A stretch of 44,432 bases of DNA from Bacillota bacterium (GTDB taxonomy: Bacteria; Bacillota; Clostridia; Lachnospirales; Lachnospiraceae): assembly GCA_023416695.1 (NCBI GenBank), contig JAEZGY010000038.1:1-44432 (forward strand). Reading direction: 5' to 3'. Shown here in pieces: positions 35,734 through 44,432 of the stretch. The notes under the pieces are model-generated. The model was not told where the DNA came from and did no database searches. It saw nothing but the letters and a program-made list of their open reading frames with translations. The translations under genes and the position numbers were made by a program. Position 1 is the first letter of the stretch; every line of letters starts with the position of its first letter.

Positions 35734-38700
35734 ATGATTTATTATCTAAAAAGAAAATTGCGCATATCAAGAATTGTATCCCTATTGATGGCAATTTGTA
35801 TGGTAATGACGAGTATTCCATTTACATCGACTACTACGGCATCTGCTACAACAAAAGAAGCTATAGGTACAGGTCTTAAAGTTGGTGCAAGCACCAAGGA
35901 TATCACACCAACCAATGATATGCTTCCTATTCACGCAGGAAATGCTAGAATGGGATTACGTTTGGTAGGAGTCATAGACGAACTTCATGTGCGTGTTATT
36001 GCACTTCAGCACCAAGGTGAGCCTGTCTCTCTTATAGTAAGTTTTGAAACAGGTAAGGTGCCATATGCGCCAGACTTTATTAAATTTATGAGTGATGCAA
36101 CAGGTGTTGCAGAGGAAAATATTTTTATGACTGCAACTCATGCTCATGCTGCTCCTGAAATTACTGCTTCAAATTGGCAAACAGCAATGGATGCTTTTAA
36201 TACTACCACTGGTAAGAATGAGGGTAGATTCGAGAATCTACGCAAGTGGGGATTTATGGTTAAAGACCAGATGATTGCAGCTGCTAAGGAAGCCATGGCT
36301 AATATGGTTGAAGCAGAAGTCGGTATCAGTGAGACTAAAAGTTATATCAATGTTAATCGTACTACAAAATATGTAAACACCCAAACGGGTGCTGTCACAT
36401 ATGCCGAAGGATATAATGCTGAAGGACCTTCTGATAAAACCCTCACAACAATCGAGTTCCGAAGAAGAGATACCCACAAGCAAATAGCCTTTATTGTACA
36501 TTATGCTATGCATAATACAGCACTGTATGGTAATCAGTACTTTCTTCCAGAATATGCTTCCGTAAACGGATTTAGCGAGGACGACTTGAAGAGAGATGAT
36601 ACACTACTTGATAGTGCGTCAATAAAGAATAATTCCGTTGGTATTCATCCTGATGTTGCTGGTCTAGTTTCTAGTTATTTAGAGAGTGAATATCAAGGTT
36701 CAGTAGCACTTTGGATTAGTGGTGCTGCAGGTAATCAAAACCCAATTTTTAGAAATGTTATGTATTATGCCGATCCGGCAACAGGAATGAAAACTGAGTA
36801 TGTAATACCAGGTGGAGATATTAAAGGTGTTGAAAATCTTGCTGGAATTCAGTATGCAGATGTGAAGAGAGCGCTGGGTTCAATCACTGAATATACATCT
36901 GAAACACCAATTACACATTCATGGGGTGGAACAGAGCTGCCTAACAAGACAGAAGGTGGTGCCCCTATTAATATGTATGAGAACATCATGCGTATAGGCG
37001 ATATCACTTTAGCAGGTTTCTCTGGTGAGTTATATAATGGTATCGGTGTTGCTATGAAAGAGGGATCTATTTCTAAACATACACTAGTTATAAACCATTG
37101 TTGGTCTCATGCAGAAGAAGCGACAGGATACTATCCTGATGATTTGACACTTCAAACGGGAAGTGATAAAAACGCAAACTATAAAACTGGAACGATTAAT
37201 TCAGCTATGACTAAATTGATGAATCAGTTGATATTAAATGCTGAACCCAAATGGACATATGCTGAAGACGGTACAGCAACCAATATAGAAAGCGGCAAAC
37301 TAGTGATAGTTGGTCTTGATGGAATTGCCGGAACGGACGATGACAACCGTGTAGTTAATCCGGCAGGAAAAACACTGTTACAGGATGTGAAAGTTAAATT
37401 TAATAATGAGGGGAACCCTTATGTGCTTCTTGGTAATGGGTTTAAACTCTACGGAGGTAAAGACGGCAAAATCGGTACAGGGGATGACCTTGTTAAGGAC
37501 TTCGGTAGTTATGCACAAACCGATGCTACTGGTGTAACGAAAGAGCCAATTAGCTGGCGTTTGCTAGATATAAAGGAGGATGGCAAAACTGCAGTATTAA
37601 TTGCATCTCAAGCTTTGGATGCAGCATATTTTAACTTAGCCGATAACAAGAGCAAGAATGACTGGGAAACTAGTAATCTACGTTCTTGGTTGAATAGTCG
37701 TGGAGGTAAGGCAGTACGAAATACCTTCAGTAGTGAGGCGGATCCAGGTTTTTATGATACTGCATTTAGTGCAGATGAAAAAGCTAAAATTAATTTAACC
37801 ACTGTTAAGATGGACTACTCTAGTGATACTAAATGGGACTCTAGTCTATTCGTACGTCCAGCTGGTTATGCTACATATAATGACACAACAGGTACTTATC
37901 CAGCCTACGATAGAGTGTTATTTGCAGAAGTTAATGCTAGTAATCCAAATCCATGGACTGGTAATGGAAATAATCCTAGCAACCAAAACAGCCCTTGGAT
38001 TCTTACAACAACTACTGGAGAAGATACACAGGATTATGTGTATGCTATTAGTGGTGAAGAGTATTTTGAATACTTTGGAGATGCTTGGATTGTTGGAGAC
38101 GGATGGGATCTAATCAATTATAGGGATGGATATTTCAGTTTAAGTTCATATGCTAAGGCACGTGGAGCAAAAAGCAGTCCAACAGAATCCCTTCCTTTTG
38201 CAATAGCTGATACTTTGTCACGTTCTCCTGGACGCTCTGACTTGACAAGTGATGGTTGTGCATATGGGGTATTTTGGAGTGGTACAGGTTCTATGAATGT
38301 TGGTCGTCCAGTTTATGGTAATCCAACAGAACAAAATATTGCTACCGTTTCAACCTATGGTATTTTACCAATGATTAATGTTAACCTAGAAGCTACAAGT
38401 GTAACTGCTGGGAATACCATAAATATTGTTGATAACAGCTCCTACAATGTAACGCTAAACGTAACACAAGGTTCTTCATGGAATGTGAAGTCTGGAGATG
38501 ATGTAACAGAGTGGTTTGTAAATGCTGATGAAAGTGCGGCCTTTACAAATACAAGTGGTGTTGCAATAGTTCAAGCTACAGAAAATGAAAACATCCAAAT
38601 AGCACTAGATGCATCCAAAATATCCGGATTTACAAAAAATAGTGCATCTGACTTATATGTTCTACCTCCTGCAGATGACGTAAATACAGGAAGAAACGGA

Positions 38701-41295
38701 GAGTATGAAGCTATTTTGGTTAATATTGGAAAGTACACCATTCCGACATTAAATGTATCAAGTAACATATATGGAAGTGCATATACCCATGGTAAGAGTA
38801 CCCTAAAAGCCTTTCTTGGAACAAAGGTTGATTATAATCCAAATACAAAAGCAAGCTTATCGCTGAGTTTGGAAGGCTTAGATAATAGTAAAATTGATAG
38901 CAGTAGAGCAACGGTGAAACTAGATAATGGCGACGGCTATTATGCATCGGAATTCAATTTCTTAGCAAACGCTTTGTTAGGAAACTGGAGTAATGGAGAG
39001 TTAAGTTATACATTAAAACAGGGTGATTTGGAATGGAACACAGGAAACTATGATATTGAAAATGGAGGCCGTGAATGGAGTTGTCTTGGTGGTGACGGAA
39101 ATGGTCATTACTGGTTTAACTTAACGGTAAGCGGAATTACCTATAATGGATTACCTGTGGCTAGCCAGACTTTCCGTGTGCATGTATCAATATACGGATA
39201 TAACTACACAAGTGATGCAGCGGCCAAGTATCCTAATGCAGCAAATAACGCAATAATAAGTACAGCGAATAATGAACAAAAATCAAGTGCAGTAGTTCAA
39301 ACTGCATCTGAAAATGACAATATGACAACCTCTGCAAGTCCTATATGGTCTTGGAGTGGAGCGGGTGAGAAACCAATTGTTTGCGACTCTTTGGCAGATG
39401 ACTTCTCAGTAACCTGGCCAGAAGAAGTTGATGCTTCTGCTTTGACAAGTTCTGATGTAACATTGACAATGCGTAGTCAATACGGTGACGAGCGAGAGTT
39501 AGTTCCAGACCAAGATTATACATTAAGTTACACGGAAGGAAAAACAGATATCAACGTGAGCTTCCAGTATTGGGCATATACACCAGTATATACGACGATG
39601 ACTATAGCAGTAAACGAAGCGAAACTAAATTATGGTAGTGGTATGAATCTTTTAGACTTAACCAAAACTTATGACATAAATAGTGTTTACGTGTATGAAG
39701 TTCAACAGGGTGGTGGTCAGCCAAGCACAGCGTTAAATAATGTTGTGGCATATAGTTTTTATGGCATTTCAAATCTGCAATCATGGAATCAGGTATTAAA
39801 AAACTATACTTATACGTTACAGTCAAACGATGCTTCTACAAAGTATTATGCAGAAGATGCGTATGGAAATGGTAAGTTTGTAGACACTGTGGAAGAAGCT
39901 AAACAATATAATGCAAATGGAGTAGCAGATCGTAACGTGCAATTAATAGGAAACACATGTTATGTTACTAGCCGTAGTACCAATACAGTGGTAAAAGTTA
40001 TTGATGGTAAAGTAAAAACGTTTACAAAGATTTATGCCGGAGGTGGGCTGAAGACCCCAACAACTATGGATCAAAGTCTGAAAACTGAGCCAGGATATAT
40101 CTTTGGAAACACATGGTTAGACCATGAAAAATGGGCATGGAAGAGTGATATACAAACAGGTTGGACTGGCATTGATATTACTCCTTATACCGGAAAATAT
40201 GAATACAATGTAATAAAGGGAACAACCCAGCAATTCAAAGCGGATGATAATGTAACATGGGCTATAGCTGGACCTGTGAAAAGTGGTACAACCATTTCTC
40301 AGACAGGACTATTAACAGTAGATGCAAATGAAAGTGCCGCACAGTTTAGTGTATATGTTACATCAAAATCAGAGCCAACTAAAGTAGGGGCTGTAACAAT
40401 TATGGTGAAGGAACCAACAGAAACAACAGAACCAACAGAACCAACGGAGCCAACGGAGCCAGTTGATGATAGCAAGCCAGCTCAGGTGACTGGAGTAAAA
40501 GCTGGCTCAATTACAACAAATAGTATTACATTAACATGGAATAAAGTGGCGAATGCTACTTCTTACACAGTTCTAAAGTATGATTCAAGTACTAAAAAAT
40601 ATATAGACTATAAAAATACTTCTAGCTTATCCTATACAGTATCCGGATTAAAAGCAGGCCAAGTATATTACTTTAAAGTTCTTGCATATAATAAAACTGT
40701 AAAAGGTACAGAATCAGCAGCAATAAAAGTAGCAACAGCTCCAACAAAACCAGCGATTCCAACTAAGGTGATCGGAGTAAAAGCTAGTTCTGTTACAACA
40801 AATAGTATTACATTAAAATGGAATAAGGCGTCAAATGCTACTTCTTACACAATATTAAAGTATGATTCAAGTAAGAAAAAATATGTAAACTATAAAAACA
40901 CATCTAGTTTATCCTACAAAGTATCAGGATTAAAAGCAGGTCAAGTATATTACTTTAAAATTGTTGCATATAACAAAACTGTAAAAGGTACAGAATCAGC
41001 AGCAATAAAAGTAGCAACAGCTCCAACAAAACCAACGCTATTATCCGTAAAAAAGACAACAGCTACAAAGGCAAAGGTGACATGGAAGAAGACCAATGCA
41101 GATTATGTAGTAATTTACATGAAGACGGGCAGCAGCAGTTATAAAAAGGTTGCTACAGTTAAAGCAAGTAAACTTACATATACAGTTAGTGGTTTGAAGA
41201 AAAATAGTAAATACACCTTTATAATACGTAGTTATAAGAGTGCAGGAATAAGCAAATCATATAGCGGCTTTTCCACAGTGAAAGTTGTTAAGTAA
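35734..41295 (+). CDS. Secreted ceramidase-like protein with DUF6273 and fibronectin III domains
   Basis: A 1853-residue exoprotein. A signal peptide has probable cleavage after TTTASA (about residue 40). Residues 46-500 resemble the neutral/alkaline ceramidase N-terminal domain: VGASTKDITP, THAHAAPE (H136, H138), HYAMHN (H256, H260) and SGAAGNQNP (329-337). I cannot confirm the nucleophile. Residues 606-885 match DUF6273 (WRLLD, WETSNLRSWLNS). About 1485-1556 look like a bacterial Ig-like domain; a Glu-Pro-Thr linker (1560-1577) and three fibronectin III domains (from 1581, 1675 and 1766) follow. Residues 886-1480 are unassigned. No LPXTG anchor is seen. ATG 35734 has GGAG nine bases upstream; TTG 35662 is in frame but lacks a site. 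Confidence 0.85.
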   Translation: MIYYLKRKLRISRIVSLLMAICMVMTSIPFTSTTTASATTKEAIGTGLKVGASTKDITPTNDMLPIHAGNARMGLRLVGVIDELHVRVIALQHQGEPVSLIVSFETGKVPYAPDFIKFMSDATGVAEENIFMTATHAHAAPEITASNWQTAMDAFNTTTGKNEGRFENLRKWGFMVKDQMIAAAKEAMANMVEAEVGISETKSYINVNRTTKYVNTQTGAVTYAEGYNAEGPSDKTLTTIEFRRRDTHKQIAFIVHYAMHNTALYGNQYFLPEYASVNGFSEDDLKRDDTLLDSASIKNNSVGIHPDVAGLVSSYLESEYQGSVALWISGAAGNQNPIFRNVMYYADPATGMKTEYVIPGGDIKGVENLAGIQYADVKRALGSITEYTSETPITHSWGGTELPNKTEGGAPINMYENIMRIGDITLAGFSGELYNGIGVAMKEGSISKHTLVINHCWSHAEEATGYYPDDLTLQTGSDKNANYKTGTINSAMTKLMNQLILNAEPKWTYAEDGTATNIESGKLVIVGLDGIAGTDDDNRVVNPAGKTLLQDVKVKFNNEGNPYVLLGNGFKLYGGKDGKIGTGDDLVKDFGSYAQTDATGVTKEPISWRLLDIKEDGKTAVLIASQALDAAYFNLADNKSKNDWETSNLRSWLNSRGGKAVRNTFSSEADPGFYDTAFSADEKAKINLTTVKMDYSSDTKWDSSLFVRPAGYATYNDTTGTYPAYDRVLFAEVNASNPNPWTGNGNNPSNQNSPWILTTTTGEDTQDYVYAISGEEYFEYFGDAWIVGDGWDLINYRDGYFSLSSYAKARGAKSSPTESLPFAIADTLSRSPGRSDLTSDGCAYGVFWSGTGSMNVGRPVYGNPTEQNIATVSTYGILPMINVNLEATSVTAGNTINIVDNSSYNVTLNVTQGSSWNVKSGDDVTEWFVNADESAAFTNTSGVAIVQATENENIQIALDASKISGFTKNSASDLYVLPPADDVNTGRNGEYEAILVNIGKYTIPTLNVSSNIYGSAYTHGKSTLKAFLGTKVDYNPNTKASLSLSLEGLDNSKIDSSRATVKLDNGDGYYASEFNFLANALLGNWSNGELSYTLKQGDLEWNTGNYDIENGGREWSCLGGDGNGHYWFNLTVSGITYNGLPVASQTFRVHVSIYGYNYTSDAAAKYPNAANNAIISTANNEQKSSAVVQTASENDNMTTSASPIWSWSGAGEKPIVCDSLADDFSVTWPEEVDASALTSSDVTLTMRSQYGDERELVPDQDYTLSYTEGKTDINVSFQYWAYTPVYTTMTIAVNEAKLNYGSGMNLLDLTKTYDINSVYVYEVQQGGGQPSTALNNVVAYSFYGISNLQSWNQVLKNYTYTLQSNDASTKYYAEDAYGNGKFVDTVEEAKQYNANGVADRNVQLIGNTCYVTSRSTNTVVKVIDGKVKTFTKIYAGGGLKTPTTMDQSLKTEPGYIFGNTWLDHEKWAWKSDIQTGWTGIDITPYTGKYEYNVIKGTTQQFKADDNVTWAIAGPVKSGTTISQTGLLTVDANESAAQFSVYVTSKSEPTKVGAVTIMVKEPTETTEPTEPTEPTEPVDDSKPAQVTGVKAGSITTNSITLTWNKVANATSYTVLKYDSSTKKYIDYKNTSSLSYTVSGLKAGQVYYFKVLAYNKTVKGTESAAIKVATAPTKPAIPTKVIGVKASSVTTNSITLKWNKASNATSYTILKYDSSKKKYVNYKNTSSLSYKVSGLKAGQVYYFKIVAYNKTVKGTESAAIKVATAPTKPTLLSVKKTTATKAKVTWKKTNADYVVIYMKTGSSSYKKVATVKASKLTYTVSGLKKNSKYTFIIRSYKSAGISKSYSGFSTVKVVK
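40411..40464 (+). repeat. 9-bp repeats coding for a Glu-Pro-Thr linker
   Basis: Six 9-bp units of the type GAACCAACA encode the EPT linker between the Ig-like and fibronectin III domains. The number of copies may vary between strains. Confidence 0.75.
40474..41037 (+). repeat. Tandem 282-bp repeats coding for fibronectin III domains
   Basis: Two units, 40474-40755 and 40756-41037, are highly similar in DNA as well as protein (for example GGAGTAAAAGC at 40492 and 40774, exactly 282 bases apart). This points to recent duplication. The third fibronectin domain is divergent. Confidence 0.8.
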
Positions 41296-41320
41296 ATAAT
41301 TCTTAGCTCTTAATTTATTT

Positions 41321-41367
41321 GAAGTGCTGCATCTAGTTTCAAATTGATGCAGCACTTCAATTTTAAT
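41321..41367 (+). terminator. Intrinsic terminator after the exoprotein gene
   Basis: A 13-bp perfect stem (41321-41333 with 41346-41358) is followed by AATTTTAATT. Confidence 0.7.
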
Positions 41368-41466
41368 TGGAAAGAATTTTATATATGAAAATACTGTACA
41401 AAAATGTTTTAAACTCGTATACTTTGATTATCCTGACGATATTAGTACTATAAAGGAGGACATAAT

Positions 41467-42513
41467 ATGTACAGTTTTATGAATGATTATAGCGAAGGAG
41501 CTCATCCTGAGATAATGAAGGAACTTTTAAAAACAAATGATGAGCAGTCTGAAGGTTATGGCCTTGATACATATTCCTGTAAAGCGATTGAACTTATGAA
41601 AGAGAAGATGAATGATGACGAGGTAGAGATTCATTTTCTAACAGGAGGTACCCAAACAAATCTAACGGCGATTTCTGCATTTTTAAGACCACATCAAGCA
41701 GTGATTGCACCTAAGACTGGGCATATAGCAGTGCATGAAACGGGGGCCATTGAAGCCACCGGGCATAAAGTGATTACTGTAAATACAGTGGATGGAAAGT
41801 TAACCGTTCCGCAAATACATACAAGTTATATAGAACATACCGATGAACATATGGTAAAGCCTAAATTAGTATATCTCTCTAATCCAACGGAAGTTGGGAC
41901 AGTATATACCAGACAGGAAATAAAAGAGATCTATGAATACTGTAAGGAGCAACAATTACTTTTATATATAGATGGTGCACGATTAGGAAGTGCTCTTTCT
42001 ACAAAAAATAATGACATGTTATTAGTAGATTATCCTAAGCTTTGCGATGCTTTTTACATTGGTGGTACAAAAATGGGCGCACTTTTTGGAGAGGCATTGG
42101 TTATCTGTAATCCAGTTTTTCAGGAAGAATTTCGGTATCTTATGAAGCAAAAGGGTGGTCTCTTAGCAAAAGGAAGACTTCTAGGAATACAGTTTGGAGT
42201 ACTGTTTAGTAAAAACCTCTATTTTCATATTGGTGCACATGAAAATGGTATGGCAGATATGTTAAGAACGGGAATTGCTAGTCTTGGTTATAGCTTTTTA
42301 TATGATTCACCTACTAATCAACTATTTCCGATTTTTCATAATGACGTAATAAGGAAGTTAGAAGAAAAATTCTCATTCCATGTATGGGAGAAAGTAAATG
42401 AGACTCACTCTGCAATTCGTTTAGTTACTTCTTGGGCGACAAATGAGGATGTAGTAGAAGAGTTCATAATCGAACTTTCTAATATTACAGAGACAGTTGA
42501 GGAATCAGAGTGA
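41467..42513 (+). CDS. ltaE: Threonine aldolase-family PLP enzyme
   Basis: A 348-residue PLP-dependent enzyme of the beta-eliminating lyase/threonine aldolase family. It begins FMNDYSEGAHPEIM and has FLTGGTQTNLTAI (phosphate-binding region), DGARLGSAL (Asp and Arg near the cofactor) and FYIGGTKMGALFG with the likely PLP-binding Lys202. Low-specificity L-threonine aldolases split threonine or allo-threonine to glycine and acetaldehyde; stereospecificity cannot be read here, and other beta-hydroxy amino acids are possible substrates. AAAGGAGG precedes the start. It lies 26 bases before the ROK kinase gene, probably co-transcribed though functionally unrelated. Confidence 0.87.
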   Translation: MYSFMNDYSEGAHPEIMKELLKTNDEQSEGYGLDTYSCKAIELMKEKMNDDEVEIHFLTGGTQTNLTAISAFLRPHQAVIAPKTGHIAVHETGAIEATGHKVITVNTVDGKLTVPQIHTSYIEHTDEHMVKPKLVYLSNPTEVGTVYTRQEIKEIYEYCKEQQLLLYIDGARLGSALSTKNNDMLLVDYPKLCDAFYIGGTKMGALFGEALVICNPVFQEEFRYLMKQKGGLLAKGRLLGIQFGVLFSKNLYFHIGAHENGMADMLRTGIASLGYSFLYDSPTNQLFPIFHNDVIRKLEEKFSFHVWEKVNETHSAIRLVTSWATNEDVVEEFIIELSNITETVEESE

Positions 42514-42539
42514 AAATTGTAAAATAAGGGGAGAGTACG

Positions 42540-43418
42540 ATGCTTTATGGTGCACTTGAAGCTGGTGGGACAAAAATGGTTTGTGCTATTGGTGACGAAA
42601 ATGGACATATTAAAGAAATGAAAACATTTCCTACCACTACCCCGGAGGAAACTATGCCTCTTTTAATTGGTTTCTTTCAACAATACCCGATAGAGGCTTT
42701 GGGAATAGGGTGCTTTGGTCCTATAGATTTGAACAAGATGTCCCCTACCTATGGCTACATAACCAGTACACCAAAGCTGGCTTGGCAGAATTTTGATATA
42801 TGCGGTGTATTCCGTGATAAGTTTAATATACCGATTGGGTTCGATACGGATGTGAATGGATCATGTCTTGGGGAAATGACCTATGGTGCAGCCAAAGGAT
42901 TACATTCTGTCGCTTATATAACAGTAGGAACAGGTGTCGGTGTAGGAATATGCGTAGATGGTGTATTACTACATGGAATGATGCATGGAGAGGCTGGACA
43001 TATGTTAGTCAAAAAACATCCATCTGATACCTTTTTAGGGGCTTGTCCTTTCCATGGGGATTGTATAGAAGGCATGTGTGCAGGAGGTTCTATAGAAAAA
43101 CGTTATGGTATAAAATCATATTTATTAAAAGATACTGATATTGTATGGTCTTATACAGGATATTATATAGCCCAATTGATAGTTAACCTGATCCTAACAG
43201 TCTCTCCTCAGAGAGTACTTCTTGGTGGTGGGGTTATGAAGCAAAAGCAACTGTTCCCTATTATTAGAGAACAAGTTCCTCAAATCCTAAATAGATATGT
43301 GAAAACAAAAGAATTGGATGATATGAATCAGTATATAGTGGAACCAGAATGTAAAGATCAGCAAGGAGTCTTAGGTGCATTGTTGTTAGGCTATGAAGCT
43401 TTCAATAGAATGAAATGA
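42540..43418 (+). CDS. ROK family fructokinase-type sugar kinase
   Basis: A 292-residue ROK-family kinase. The N-terminal phosphate loop is ALEAGGTKMVCAI, the catalytic Asp104 lies in DTDVNGSCLGE, and ITVGTGVGVGI is the second ATP-binding motif. The zinc site of ROK proteins is complete: His154 (GEAGH), Cys169, His172 and Cys175. The long GH-MLVKKHP segment and overall length match ROK fructokinases (Bacillus YdhR/GmuE type) better than NagK or glucokinase. There is no N-terminal helix-turn-helix, so it is an enzyme, not a repressor. Fructose is the likeliest substrate, by similarity only. GGGGAGAG precedes the start. Confidence 0.88.
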   Translation: MLYGALEAGGTKMVCAIGDENGHIKEMKTFPTTTPEETMPLLIGFFQQYPIEALGIGCFGPIDLNKMSPTYGYITSTPKLAWQNFDICGVFRDKFNIPIGFDTDVNGSCLGEMTYGAAKGLHSVAYITVGTGVGVGICVDGVLLHGMMHGEAGHMLVKKHPSDTFLGACPFHGDCIEGMCAGGSIEKRYGIKSYLLKDTDIVWSYTGYYIAQLIVNLILTVSPQRVLLGGGVMKQKQLFPIIREQVPQILNRYVKTKELDDMNQYIVEPECKDQQGVLGALLLGYEAFNRMK

Positions 43419-43436
43419 TAATATGAAGGTAATGGT

Positions 43437-43507
43437 AAAGCCAGATAGTTGAATTATTAGCCTTATGGGATAGGATTAATAGTCAACTATTTGGCTTTTG
43501 TTTTATT
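43437..43507 (+). terminator. Intrinsic terminator after the ROK kinase gene
   Basis: A 16-bp stem with a G-U pair (43437-43452 with 43483-43498) is followed by TTTTGTTTTATTT. Confidence 0.8.
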
Positions 43508-43529
43508 TATGCTTTATTTACTTGACTGT

Positions 43530-43946
43530 TTACTGATTGCCTTTTTCCTGTTCCATCTTTTGAAAGGCTTCTCGTTCCTGGGATAATTCAGCATGTAATT
43601 CGTATGAGGTCCAATTGCTATTATGAGGAGTAATAATAGCTTTTAATGGTATGATAATTCCTGCCTTACGTAATTCTCCAAGGAGCAGGTTTAACCGTTG
43701 CTCTGTAAAGTTATGCATAATCAGCATTTTATCTTCAATTTGGCTGCTTGGTTCTACGGCTGGTGGTTGAGCAGACGGATTTGTACTTATTCCAATGAAT
43801 TCACCAATTTTTTTATTGTATTCCTCTGGAGTAATCACTTTTATACGAATTGCCATTTTCAATAGAATTGCTTTAAGTTGAGGGGTGTATGGCTGTCCTT
43901 TTATATTATACAGAAGTACAGTTTCGTTATTACTTGCTTTGTACAT
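43530..43946 (-). CDS. DUF3783 domain protein
   Basis: A 138-residue soluble protein in two parts. Residues about 7-50 (ETVLLYNIKGQPYTPQLKAIL) form a small domain; a Pro/Ser-rich linker follows. Residues about 72-138 (MLIMHNFTEQRLNLLLGELRKAG, then IPLKAIITPHNSNWTSYELHAELSQER) match DUF3783, whose function is unknown. A good ribosome site (AAAGGATG on the minus strand) precedes the ATG. It is transcribed away from the rRNA operon and converges with the ROK kinase gene. Confidence 0.8.
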   Translation of the reverse strand: MYKASNNETVLLYNIKGQPYTPQLKAILLKMAIRIKVITPEEYNKKIGEFIGISTNPSAQPPAVEPSSQIEDKMLIMHNFTEQRLNLLLGELRKAGIIIPLKAIITPHNSNWTSYELHAELSQEREAFQKMEQEKGNQ

Positions 43947-44148
43947 GAAATCATCCTTTCTATAGTAGATAATACTAATATCTTAGATAAGTAATATATT
44001 AACTATATTATACTTTAGTGGAAGAAGGAAGGCTAGGGGCATTTTACTATTAGTTGTATACACAATTATATTAAATGTGTAAATAACATATAAAAACATG
44101 AAATTACACGAATTGAATATATTTTTTGAAAAAAGATGAAAAAAGCTA
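43947..44148. other. Intergenic region upstream of the rRNA operon
   Basis: AT-rich sequence between the DUF3783 start and the rRNA promoter. The stretch just before the promoter (about 44111-44145) is dominated by A and T tracts, as expected of an UP element. No gene is seen. Confidence 0.5.
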
Positions 44149-44177
44149 TTGACATACTATTTTTTCTGTTGTATACT
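44149..44177 (+). promoter_or_regulatory. rRNA operon promoter
   Basis: TTGACA (44149-44154) and TATACT (44172-44177) are separated by 17 bases, with A/T tracts upstream. It lies about 200 bases before the 16S gene. Confidence 0.85.
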
Positions 44178-44184
44178 AAACGAG

Positions 44185-44374
44185 TCGCTTGCGAGAGTGA
44201 CAACAAAGAACATTGATAACTAAACAGTGAAACAACCCTGAAAATTCAATAAGAATTTCAGAATGAACGTTTCTTTATGAAACAGTAAATGGCATCGAAA
44301 GATGCAAAAAAACGGTTAAACAAGCTAGTGCTTTTTGACCAAGATCAAATTGTTTAAAGTACAAACAACTTTAA
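44185..44374 (+). promoter_or_regulatory. rRNA leader
   Basis: A transcribed leader of about 190 bases before 16S. It contains a short stem near 44183-44201 and a TGCTTTTTGACC segment near 44329-44340 that loosely resembles a boxA antitermination site. The latter is uncertain. Confidence 0.45.

Positions 44375-44432
<58 letters not shown>

Noticed and set aside
31085..41295. Genomic island or mobile element carrying the second sensor and exoprotein
   Set aside because: There is no integrase, transposase, tRNA or flanking repeat. AT-richness alone is not enough.

Overview
The window looks like the chromosome of a low-GC, spore-forming Clostridia member, most probably Lachnospiraceae (Clostridium phytofermentans-like). 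This placement is an inference. It rests on the whiA-crh pair, T-box and L20-leader regulation, YesM/YesN sensors paired with sugar-binding proteins, a DUF4358/MBOAT/DHHW cluster, and AT-rich DNA with strong AGGAGG ribosome sites. I see no transposase, integrase, phage gene, tRNA or CRISPR array.

0-8.7 kb is core metabolism and replication: whiA, a Crh-like HPr paralogue with Glu instead of the catalytic His, dnaE, pfkA, an ABC exporter and a Cof-type HAD phosphatase. 8.7-13.9 kb is cell envelope: an Asp-rich small membrane protein on the minus strand, then an SGNH hydrolase, a DUF4358 lipoprotein, an MBOAT acyltransferase and a DHHW (AlgX/AlgJ-like) protein, which together look like a surface-polysaccharide O-acylation cassette.

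14.0-24.0 kb is a galactose/glucose-type Mgl ABC transporter (mglB-mglA-mglC) followed by a small membrane protein, an AraC-type response regulator, a YesM-type histidine kinase, a membrane-anchored sugar-binding protein and a second MglB-like lipoprotein. This reads as a transporter with its own sugar-sensing three-component system. 24.0-26.6 kb holds a GT4 glycosyltransferase, a YdcF/DUF218 membrane protein and a C_GCAxxG_C_C redox-type protein.

26.6-30.6 kb is translation: thrS behind a threonine T-box (specifier ACU), then infC-rpmI-rplT behind an L20-type attenuator. infC appears to start at AUU. Between the attenuator and infC lies an unexpected array of small hairpins with a 35-bp tandem repeat.

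31.0-35.0 kb is a second, transporter-less three-component sensor (anchored sugar-binding protein, YesM kinase, AraC regulator). After a 700-base AT-rich gap comes a secreted protein of 1853 residues combining a neutral ceramidase-like N-terminal domain, a DUF6273 domain, a bacterial Ig-like segment and three fibronectin III domains. 41.4-44.0 kb has a threonine aldolase-family enzyme, a ROK fructokinase-type kinase and a minus-strand DUF3783 protein. The window ends in the first bases of a 16S rRNA gene, behind a near-consensus rRNA promoter.

The most interesting material is the pair of three-component sugar sensors, the chimeric ceramidase-like exoprotein with its long leader, the hairpin array in the infC leader, and the O-acylation cassette. 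All functions come from reading motifs; no database search was run.
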